NCBI GenBank assembly: GCA_948829205.1
Contig: CAQLOA010000006.1
Coordinates: 18,096 to 23,283 of the forward strand
Direction of reading: 5' to 3'
Length of the DNA: 5,188 bases
From: an uncultured Eggerthellaceae bacterium
GTDB lineage: Bacteria; Actinomycetota; Coriobacteriia; Coriobacteriales; Eggerthellaceae
The notes under the pieces were generated by a model. It was given only the letters and a program-made list of their open reading frames with translations, did no database searches and had not been told where the DNA came from. The translations under genes were made by a program, and so were the position numbers. Shown here piece after piece: positions 1 through 4,728 of this stretch (positions within the stretch are counted from its first letter, which is position 1; every line of letters starts with the position of its first letter).

Positions 1-4
1 TCAT
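1..4 (-). CDS. Start codon of the next operon gene (probably glutamate synthase GXGXG-domain subunit), cut by the window edge
   Basis: An ATG begins at position 4 and reads leftwards out of the window, only four bases after the TGA of the FMN subunit gene. A GGGGGAG Shine-Dalgarno sequence sits 7 bases before it, inside the last codons of the upstream gene. None of the protein can be read beyond its first codon. In organisms with a split, archaeal-type glutamate synthase, the genes for the amidotransferase, FMN and GXGXG (GltB domain 3) proteins usually lie together. That order makes a GXGXG-domain subunit the best guess, but this is inference from context only; an FAD/NAD(P) oxidoreductase subunit would be the main alternative. 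Confidence 0.55.
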
Positions 5-8
5 GTCG

Positions 9-1514
9 TCACTCCCCCGCATGCTTGACGCCGAGTATTTCCAGCTCTTTCTCGTTGAGCCCGACGCCTCTAAGCATCAGCCTGTTTCCACGCAGGCTGT
101 CGATGGCGTTGATTCCCATGCCGCCCATCATTTCCTTGATTTCGTGGTTCCATGCCCTGACCATGTTGGTGACGCGTTCGGCGGCTATCTCGGGGTTGAG
201 GCGCTTGGTAAGGTCGGGGCGCTGGGTGGCGATGCCCCAGTTGCACTTGCCGCTGGAACAGTCGCCGCATTGGTGGCATCCGAACGATATGAGCGCAGCC
301 GAGGCGATGTAGGCGGCGTCGGCCCCGAGCGCGACGGCGCGCACCACGTCGGCGGAGCTGCGCATGGACCCCGCGGCCACGATGCTGACCGTGGAGCGGA
401 TTCCTTCGTCGCGCAGGCGCTGGTCGACCGAAGCCAATGCGAGCTCTATCGGGATTCCGACGTTGTCGCGGATGCGCTTCGGGGCTGCACCTGTGCCTCC
501 GCGGAAGCCGTCGATGACGATTATGTCGGCGCCGGCGCGGGCCATGCCCGAGGCTATGGCCGGGGAATTGTGGACGGCGGCTATCTTCACCGACACCGGC
601 TTCGTGTAACGCGTGGCCTCCTTCAAAGAGAAGATCAGCTGGCGAAGGCCTTCGATGGAGTAGATGTCGTGGTGGGGTGCCGGCGAGATGGCGTCGGTGC
701 CCTGAGGAATCATTCGGGTTCGAGACACCTCCTCGTTTATCTTCTCGCCGGGAAGGTGGCCTCCGATGCCGGGCTTGGCGCCCTGGCCTATCTTTATCTC
801 GATTGCGGCGCCGGCGTTGAGGTAATGAGGGTCAACCCCGAAGCGGCCGGACGCCACCTGCACTATGGCGCGGTCCTTGTACGGCTCGAGGTCGCGGTGA
901 AGGCCGCCCTCGCCCGTGTTGAAGTAGGTGCCGAGCTCCTTCGCAGCCATGGCCAGCGCCTTCTGGGCATTGAGCGATATGGAACCGAAGCTCATGGCTG
1001 AGAACATCAGCGGAACGTCAAGCTTCAGCTGCGGCGGCATTTGCTCCACCAGCGACTTCTTGCGCTCGTTAACCTTGAGGATGTTGGGGCGGCTGCCGAG
1101 CAGCACGCGCGTTTCCATAGGCTCGCGCAAAGGGTCGATGGAGGGGTTGGTAACCTGGCTTGCGTTGAGCAGCAGATGGTCCCAGTAGATGGGATAGGGC
1201 TCGGGATTGCCCATGGACGACAGCAGCACGCCGCCCGTCTGCGCCTGCTTCGCGATGTCCTGCATGTAGCCGAGCGTCCAGTTGCGAGACCCGCCGTCGA
1301 CCTGCGGCCATTTGGTTATGGCCAGCGCATGCGTGGGGCACATGACCACGCACCTTTGACAGTTGACGCATTTCGAGTGGTCGGCCGCCAAGCGACCGGA
1401 CTCGTCGTTCATGGCGTGGACGCCGTTCGCGCAGGATCTTTCGCAGACGCCGCACTCTACGCATTCCTCGCGGTCGCGCAGGACCTTGAATTTGGGGTAG
1501 ACGTAATCAAGCAT
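9..1514 (-). CDS. gltB: Glutamate synthase FMN/iron-sulfur subunit (GltB central domain) with N-terminal 2x[4Fe-4S] ferredoxin domain
   Basis: This 501-residue cytosolic protein is the synthase core of a split, archaeal-type glutamate synthase. It should combine ammonia with 2-oxoglutarate and reduce the product to glutamate on FMN. Residues 18-28 (C18, C21, C24, C28) and 49-59 (C49, C52, C55, C59-P) form two CxxCxxCxxxC ferredoxin motifs. The (beta/alpha)8 synthase domain shows MSFGSIS at 174, GEGG at 201, the QVASGRFGV stretch at 219, KIGQGAKPGIGGHLPG from 241, SPAPHHDIYSIEGL at 277, IDGFRGGTGAAP at 334 and a phosphate-binding AAGSMRSSADV near 380. A cysteine cluster (C413, C416, C419, C424), followed by GIATQ, matches the iron-sulfur site of the family. 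The ATG overlaps the end of the amidotransferase gene in ATGCTTGA, so the two are almost certainly coupled. The ferredoxin domain suggests electrons arrive through iron-sulfur clusters; the direct donor is not shown here. Confidence 0.93.
   Translation of the reverse strand: MLDYVYPKFKVLRDREECVECGVCERSCANGVHAMNDESGRLAADHSKCVNCQRCVVMCPTHALAITKWPQVDGGSRNWTLGYMQDIAKQAQTGGVLLSSMGNPEPYPIYWDHLLLNASQVTNPSIDPLREPMETRVLLGSRPNILKVNERKKSLVEQMPPQLKLDVPLMFSAMSFGSISLNAQKALAMAAKELGTYFNTGEGGLHRDLEPYKDRAIVQVASGRFGVDPHYLNAGAAIEIKIGQGAKPGIGGHLPGEKINEEVSRTRMIPQGTDAISPAPHHDIYSIEGLRQLIFSLKEATRYTKPVSVKIAAVHNSPAIASGMARAGADIIVIDGFRGGTGAAPKRIRDNVGIPIELALASVDQRLRDEGIRSTVSIVAAGSMRSSADVVRAVALGADAAYIASAALISFGCHQCGDCSSGKCNWGIATQRPDLTKRLNPEIAAERVTNMVRAWNHEIKEMMGGMGINAIDSLRGNRLMLRGVGLNEKELEILGVKHAGE
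12..18 (-). promoter_or_regulatory. Ribosome binding site for the gene starting at position 4
   Basis: GGGGGAG on the minus strand lies 7 bases upstream of the ATG at 4-2. It overlaps the final codons of the FMN subunit gene, which suggests translational coupling. It is the main evidence that a gene begins at the window edge. Confidence 0.65.
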
Positions 1515-2712
1515 GCTGGCAGGCCTCTTTCCTGCCCTTGGGCATCACGCCCGTCTCGTGCGCAAACGGGCGCTCGAACGGACTGTTTTCGGAAGATTCG
1601 GAAAGACGCTGACGGGCCACCTCGTCAAGCTGCACGACGAAGGGCACCCCACCCTCGATGGACCTGACGTTCTCGGCGTCGGGGCACACCACCTCTATTG
1701 CGGCCTGCTCGGACGCCAGATAGACCATTGGACCCTTCTCGCCAACCATCAGGGCACGCAGCTTCAAGCGGTCGTTGAGGGCGAGCAGCCCATCGTCGGA
1801 GCCAAGTATGACCGAGAAGGGGCCGTTGACCAGCGCGCTGGAATACGCCGCACGCAGGGCCGTCTCGTACTCGCGCACGTCGGCGGGAAGCTTGTCGATG
1901 TCTTCCCACGAGCTTGCAGCCATGATGTGCGCGGCCGTTTCCTGCGTGAAGCCGTGGCGCCTTACCAGCAGGTCGAACAGGTAGGCGATCACCTCGGTGT
2001 CGGTCTGCAGGCGGCAGTCGTAGCCGAACTGCTCGACGTATCGCCTGTTGGCGTCGTAGCTCGAGATTTCGCCATTGTGGACCACCGACCAGTTGAGAAG
2101 CGTGAACGGATGCGCGCCGCCCCACCATCCGGGCGTGTTCGTGGGGAAGCGGCCGTGCGCCGTCCATGCCCATGCGTCGTAGTCCTGGATTCGGTAGAAC
2201 TCGCCGATGTCCTCGGGGTAGCCCACGCCCTTGAACGCCCCCATGTTCTTTCCGGACGACGCGACGAACGCGCCTTCTATCTGGCCGTTGATGTGGAACA
2301 CGTGCTGCATGGTGTACTCGGACTCGTCGAGGCCGCTCATGTTGAGCCTCATGGGATGGGGGGCCACGAAGTACCTCCATATGTCGGGAGGATTCTTTAT
2401 CGCGGCCACCGGCTCGGTAGGGATGCGCTCCTGTTTCTCGCTCATGAAGAACTGGTCGAGGTACCGTTCGGTTTCGGCCCTGGCCTCGACGCCTTCGTAC
2501 ATGATGTGAAACGCGTAAAGGTCCCTGTATTCAGGATATATGCCGTATGCCGCGAACCCGCCACCAAGGCCGTTGCCGCGGTCGTGCATGAGGGCTATGG
2601 ACTTGAGTATGTCCTGCCCGTCGTGCCGCTGGCCGCTTCTGTCTATGATGCCGGCTATGGCACAGCCGGACGGGATGCGGACGTCGCCTTCCCGTGGTTT
2701 CCTGACAACCAT
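1507..2712 (-). CDS. Class II glutamine amidotransferase subunit of split glutamate synthase
   Basis: This 401-residue protein is an Ntn-type glutaminase that should release ammonia from glutamine for the FMN subunit encoded next to it. The candidate nucleophile is Cys17 in the context IPSG-C-AIAGIID, so a 16-residue propeptide would have to be cleaved off to expose it, as in known GltB proteins. Other class II signatures are RFPTN within residues 186-203 (followed by a GWWGGAHPF stretch), NGE at 213, TDTE at 237, NGPFSVILG at 296, and RLKLR followed by YLASEQAAI at 315-339. The start at 2712 is chosen over an in-frame GTG at 2760 because GGGAGGAG sits five bases before it, and the extra 16 residues look nothing like the family. 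The stop overlaps the next gene by 8 bases. The last 30 or so residues are charged and less recognisable. Confidence 0.9.
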   Translation of the reverse strand: MVVRKPREGDVRIPSGCAIAGIIDRSGQRHDGQDILKSIALMHDRGNGLGGGFAAYGIYPEYRDLYAFHIMYEGVEARAETERYLDQFFMSEKQERIPTEPVAAIKNPPDIWRYFVAPHPMRLNMSGLDESEYTMQHVFHINGQIEGAFVASSGKNMGAFKGVGYPEDIGEFYRIQDYDAWAWTAHGRFPTNTPGWWGGAHPFTLLNWSVVHNGEISSYDANRRYVEQFGYDCRLQTDTEVIAYLFDLLVRRHGFTQETAAHIMAASSWEDIDKLPADVREYETALRAAYSSALVNGPFSVILGSDDGLLALNDRLKLRALMVGEKGPMVYLASEQAAIEVVCPDAENVRSIEGGVPFVVQLDEVARQRLSESSENSPFERPFAHETGVMPKGRKEACQHA

Positions 2713-2717
2713 GGCTT

Positions 2718-2725
2718 CTCCTCCC
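2718..2725 (-). promoter_or_regulatory. Ribosome binding site fixing the amidotransferase start at 2712
   Basis: GGGAGGAG on the minus strand lies five bases upstream of the ATG at 2712. It decides against the longer reading from the GTG at 2760, because this Shine-Dalgarno would then lie inside the coding region. Confidence 0.8.
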
Positions 2726-2726
2726 T

Positions 2727-2776
2727 TGTCCCCTATGAGACTACAGGAGCTTTGTTTCACGCGAGTGTGCCCTATG
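2727..2776 (-). repeat. Imperfect 11-base direct repeat in the gap before the amidotransferase gene
   Basis: On the minus strand CATAGGGCACA (2776-2766) and CATAGGGGACA (2737-2727) match at 10 of 11 bases and start 39 bases apart. They lie in the 79-base gap between the 127-residue gene and the amidotransferase gene. The gap has no terminator-like hairpin with a U-run and no convincing promoter. The repeat may be chance or a protein-binding site; nothing else supports a role. Confidence 0.3.
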
Positions 2777-2791
2777 TTTCGAACGCGTTAA

Positions 2792-3175
2792 TCATGAGTA
2801 GGACATTGCCAGCAACACGTTGGCAAGAAGGCGTGCCTTCAAGCCTGGCGAGACATTGGTTGGAAACGCTATGCGCATTCCCAGCGCATCAGGCCAGGAC
2901 ACGTTGGGCAGGATTGCCAGGTGCGACGACTTCCATGGAAGGAGAACACGAGGGGATGTCTCATAGTTGGGTTCGGTGCAGGAGGCAAGCCTCAAAAGGG
3001 ACGACGCCCAGCGCTGCGTGGCGCGAATGACGCGGGGGCGTTCAGGGAAAGCGCAATCTGCGCCTACGGTGCCCCCTACGAGCGACTGCGCAACCTCGTA
3101 GCCATCGCATCGAAGCAATGCGTCGTAAACCGTGGTTATGTCTTCTTGGGTGAAAGAGAATGTTGCGGCGGTCAT
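2792..3175 (-). CDS. Unrecognised 127-residue protein at the head of the glutamate synthase operon
   Basis: I do not recognise a family for this protein. It starts MTAATFSFTQEDITTVYDAL and contains a GYEVAQSLVGG stretch near residues 25-35, three cysteines, several tryptophans and a leucine-rich C-terminus. There is no clear signal peptide, membrane helix or metal motif. It is called a real gene because AAGGAGGT lies exactly 7 bases before the ATG, codons prefer G or C in the third position (though less strongly than the glutamate synthase genes), and a good extended -10 lies upstream. It sits 79 bases before the amidotransferase gene on the same strand with no visible terminator between, so cotranscription is likely. 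Its weaker codon bias hints at low expression, recent acquisition or fast evolution. It could be a small regulator of the operon or an unrelated passenger. Confidence 0.68.
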   Translation of the reverse strand: MTAATFSFTQEDITTVYDALLRCDGYEVAQSLVGGTVGADCAFPERPRVIRATQRWASSLLRLASCTEPNYETSPRVLLPWKSSHLAILPNVSWPDALGMRIAFPTNVSPGLKARLLANVLLAMSYS

Positions 3176-3294
3176 TGTCCATACCTCCTTGTTGCCTGCG
3201 TTGCCTTATCTCGAAGGTTTACAAGCGTGGTATGGACTCAAGCCGGAGGCGAGTCGGCACGGACATCGGAAGATGCGCTTGTACTGGTTTCGAC
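3176..3294 (-). promoter_or_regulatory. Candidate structured 5' leader with an arm complementary to the ribosome binding region
   Basis: This stretch lies between the predicted transcription start (about 3294) and the start codon of the 127-residue gene. In the RNA, UACAAGCG (3283-3276) pairs perfectly with CGCUUGUA (3227-3220). Enclosed are a small hairpin, CAUC-UUCC-GAUG (3275-3264), and a longer one with arms GACUC (3255-3251) and GAGUC (3239-3235) around an inner GCC/GGC pair (3250-3248 with 3244-3242). GUCCAUACC (3237-3229) is perfectly complementary to GGUAUGGAC (3185-3177), which covers the end of the Shine-Dalgarno and the spacer. The second arm shares three bases with the GAGUC arm and would form a pseudoknot with the outer stem, so the folds may be alternatives. 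I do not recognise a known riboswitch class. The pairings are seen in the sequence; a regulatory role is inferred. Confidence 0.45.
3183..3190 (-). promoter_or_regulatory. Consensus ribosome binding site of the 127-residue gene
   Basis: AAGGAGGT on the minus strand, 7 bases before the ATG at 3175, is fully complementary to the usual 3' end of 16S rRNA. Its last three bases also belong to a 9-base segment (3185-3177) that can pair with an upstream leader segment, so access to the site could be controlled by RNA folding. Confidence 0.82.
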
Positions 3295-3300
3295 GAATCC

Positions 3301-3330
3301 AGTATAGCATAGTTTTAGAACATTTGTTCT
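3301..3330 (-). promoter_or_regulatory. Extended -10 promoter for the 127-residue gene and glutamate synthase operon
   Basis: On the minus strand TATACT (3306-3301) is preceded by TGC (3309-3307), giving a TGnTATACT extended -10 element. The -35 position is poor: AGAACA (3330-3325) with an 18-base spacer matches only the ACA of TTGACA, which is compatible with an extended -10 promoter. The predicted transcription start is near 3294. The -35 region lies inside the palindrome at 3316-3331. Confidence 0.55.
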
Positions 3331-3331
3331 A
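3316..3331. promoter_or_regulatory. Palindromic operator resembling a LexA/SOS box (GAAC-N4-GTTC)
   Basis: TAGAACA-TT-TGTTCTA is a perfect 7-base inverted repeat with a 2-base centre. Its core, GAAC (3318-3321), ATTT, GTTC (3326-3329), fits the LexA box core known from Gram-positive bacteria; the flanking bases are TA/TA and not the common TCG/CGA. It overlaps the -35 region of the promoter at 3301-3330 and the stop codon of the 97-residue gene, so a bound repressor would block transcription leftwards. Binding by LexA is inferred; another repressor with a similar site is possible. Confidence 0.45.
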
Positions 3332-3622
3332 TTTTTTGCTTCTGCTTTCGATGACCCTTATTTCGTCGCGGGCTCTTTTCCAGTTGCGTGTGCCCCAGCC
3401 TGCGACGCCGGCGGCGACCACGGCCAGGACGAAGAGCGTAAGGTTGGCAAAGGGACTGGCCGCCCATTCGGCACCTTGCGCCTCGAACGAGAGCTTCAGC
3501 CCGATGACGACGGCCAGCGCGACGAAGACAGCGACGGCAACAACCAGCCCGTTGCGCTTCTTGATCTCAAGTTGCGCAATTTTGACCTGGGCATTCTTTC
3601 GCTTGTTGCCGCCGCGTGACAT
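3329..3622 (-). CDS. Small membrane protein with two predicted transmembrane helices (97 residues), downstream of the SpoVA-like gene
   Basis: The N-terminus (1-23) is strongly basic (RGGNKRK, KKR). A hydrophobic helix follows at about 25-43, then a short loop containing EAQGAEW at 47-53, a second helix at about 60-77, and a charged tail (RNWKRARDEIRVIESRSKK). The basic ends point to a hairpin with both termini in the cytoplasm. AAAGGA sits nine bases before the ATG. The gene starts 39 bases after the stop of the SpoVA-like gene, with no terminator between, so the two are probably cotranscribed and may act together at the membrane. No family is recognised. The stop codon lies within the palindrome at 3316-3331. 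Confidence 0.75.
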   Translation of the reverse strand: MSRGGNKRKNAQVKIAQLEIKKRNGLVVAVAVFVALAVVIGLKLSFEAQGAEWAASPFANLTLFVLAVVAAGVAGWGTRNWKRARDEIRVIESRSKK

Positions 3623-3661
3623 TCTAGACGATCCTTTCGGACAAACTGGCCTGCGAATAGG

Positions 3662-4636
3662 CTAGGCCGTGACGGCTTCGGTGGTGCCCACAGGGGTGCC
3701 GTTGTCGTCTCCGGAATCGAAGCCTTCGAGCTCCTGGACGTTCTTCTTCTTGACCATGGACGCATCATAGCCAAGTTCCTCGAGGGAATGCAGGGCCTTC
3801 TCGGCATGCACCTCGTCGATGGGCTTGCGTCCGAACACCCAGTTGTAGATCCAGAAGGTGAACAGCGCCGTAAGCGCCAGGCCGCATACGGCCAGTGCAA
3901 ACGATCCGAGGTGAACCAGCCCGGCCATGGCATGCTCGCCGCCCAGGAAGAGGTCCATTCCGATGTTGTAGGTGTTGTAGCCGCCGACGGTGATCATGAC
4001 CGAGAATCCCTGGCCAGCGAAGTTCGCAAGCGCACCGGATATGCCGAAGGGGGCGAGAATGGCCCCCACCATCCATGCCGTCATCAGGATGTAAAGCGGC
4101 GTGGTCTTGGGCGTGATGGCCTTGCAGACGATGAACAGCGTCTGGAACACCGCCGCGAGCAGGCCGCCCACCCAGAAGGCGTTGAAGAACAGCATTCCGC
4201 CCTCGGTCTTGGGGACGCCCATGTTCTGACCGGGCTGGACTCCCATCATTCCGCACACGTAGCCGATTGCAACGCAGACGGCCATGAACAGCACGTTGAA
4301 CCAGACGACGAACCATACGCAGTTCCAGATGCACTTGCCCATGCTCTCGTTCTTCTTGGTCCACGGGCCGACGGCCTTCATGCCCACGGCCATGGCGAAG
4401 CCGGAGAACGGCAGCAGCGCACCGAACGTGGCCCATTCCTCGACGTACTGGTAGCAGGCCAGGCCGCCAAGGACGCACCCGATGACGCCCATGCTGACCA
4501 GGGTGGCGCCTCCCGTGAAGAACTCCATGGGCGTGCCGGTCAGGGCCATCTGCCAGAACGACAGGATGGCCTGCGCGATAAGCGCGAAAGTTCCTCCTAC
4601 GAAAAAGCTGTAGATGACAGTCTTGTATGGCTTCAT
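3662..4636 (-). CDS. SpoVA-like (SpoVAC/SpoVAE type) integral membrane protein with two tandem SpoVA domains
   Basis: This 324-residue protein is very hydrophobic, with helices near 9-29, 41-61, 104-128, 152-174, 181-201 and 238-266 and a charged cytosolic tail (about 268-324). Two halves repeat one pattern. FxVGGxxAxxxQ occurs at 11-22 and 154-165, each followed 14-15 residues later by TP (35-36 and 179-180) and then by a glycine-rich segment: LLPFSGFAMAVGM at 74-86 and VMITVGGYNTYNIGM at 213-227. The latter correspond to the PITGFANS-like region of SpoVAC/SpoVAE. In spore formers SpoVA proteins move dipicolinic acid across membranes, and SpoVAC behaves as a mechanosensitive channel. The substrate here is unknown, and no sporulation gene is in view. 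AGAGGA lies five bases before the ATG. Family assignment is from motif memory and moderately firm; exact function is not. Confidence 0.72.
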   Translation of the reverse strand: MKPYKTVIYSFFVGGTFALIAQAILSFWQMALTGTPMEFFTGGATLVSMGVIGCVLGGLACYQYVEEWATFGALLPFSGFAMAVGMKAVGPWTKKNESMGKCIWNCVWFVVWFNVLFMAVCVAIGYVCGMMGVQPGQNMGVPKTEGGMLFFNAFWVGGLLAAVFQTLFIVCKAITPKTTPLYILMTAWMVGAILAPFGISGALANFAGQGFSVMITVGGYNTYNIGMDLFLGGEHAMAGLVHLGSFALAVCGLALTALFTFWIYNWVFGRKPIDEVHAEKALHSLEELGYDASMVKKKNVQELEGFDSGDDNGTPVGTTEAVTA

Positions 4637-4665
4637 GTGGTTCCTCTCCCCTAGTGGCTCCAGCC

Positions 4666-4686
4666 GGCCTGCCTCCCTTGCAGGCC
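4666..4686 (-). other. GC-rich hairpin between the EF-G and SpoVA-like genes
   Basis: GGCCTGC (4686-4680) and GCAGGCC (4672-4666) form a perfect 7-base stem with a 7-base loop AAGGGAG. No U-run follows, so it is not a standard intrinsic terminator. It could still slow transcription after the EF-G gene or shape the leader of the SpoVA-like gene, whose start codon lies 29 bases further on. The purine-rich loop is Shine-Dalgarno-like but has no start codon at a suitable distance. Confidence 0.45.
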
Positions 4687-4706
4687 CCGTGGCCGAACCC
4701 TTCTGC

Positions 4707-4712
4707 TATATA
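4707..4712 (-). promoter_or_regulatory. Weak candidate -10 element upstream of the SpoVA-like gene
   Basis: TATATA on the minus strand (4712-4707) lies in a short AT-rich patch just after the EF-G stop codon, and transcription would start near 4700. No good -35 hexamer is found 16-18 bases upstream, and there is no TGn extension. The SpoVA-like gene may instead be read through from the EF-G gene. Confidence 0.25.
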
Positions 4713-4728
4713 AGACCGCTAAATGATA

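Noticed and set aside
3..1001. Long plus-strand reading frame of 332 codons
   Set aside because: It runs antisense to the clearly conserved FMN subunit gene, its protein is a low-complexity Gly/Ala/Val/Arg mix typical of GC-rich shadow frames, and no ribosome binding site is seen.
2713..2760. GTG at 2760 as start of the amidotransferase
   Set aside because: It adds 16 residues unlike the family and would put the strong GGGAGGAG site inside the gene; the ATG at 2712 has that site five bases upstream.
2795..2830. Possible promoter (TTGCTG with ATTAAC, 17-base spacer) just before the amidotransferase gene
   Set aside because: The -10 matches only three of six bases and it lies in the coding end of the 127-residue gene; too weak to annotate.
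1513..3030. Plus-strand reading frame of 505 codons
   Set aside because: It is antisense to the amidotransferase gene, which has all its catalytic motifs, and continues over the gap and the 127-residue gene; no recognisable domain and no ribosome binding site.
2921..3307. Plus-strand frame of 128 codons opposite the unknown gene and its leader
   Set aside because: It has no Shine-Dalgarno, whereas the minus-strand frame has a consensus one at ideal spacing and an upstream promoter.
3316..3337. Hairpin followed by a T-run on the plus strand, like an intrinsic terminator
   Set aside because: The stem is short and AT-rich with a 2-base loop, and no plus-strand gene precedes it. The T-run is the complement of the two AAA lysine codons ending the 97-residue gene.
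3788..4654. Plus-strand reading frame of 288 codons
   Set aside because: It is antisense to the SpoVA-like gene; the product is His/Gly/Asp/Glu-rich, as expected from the complement of hydrophobic codons.
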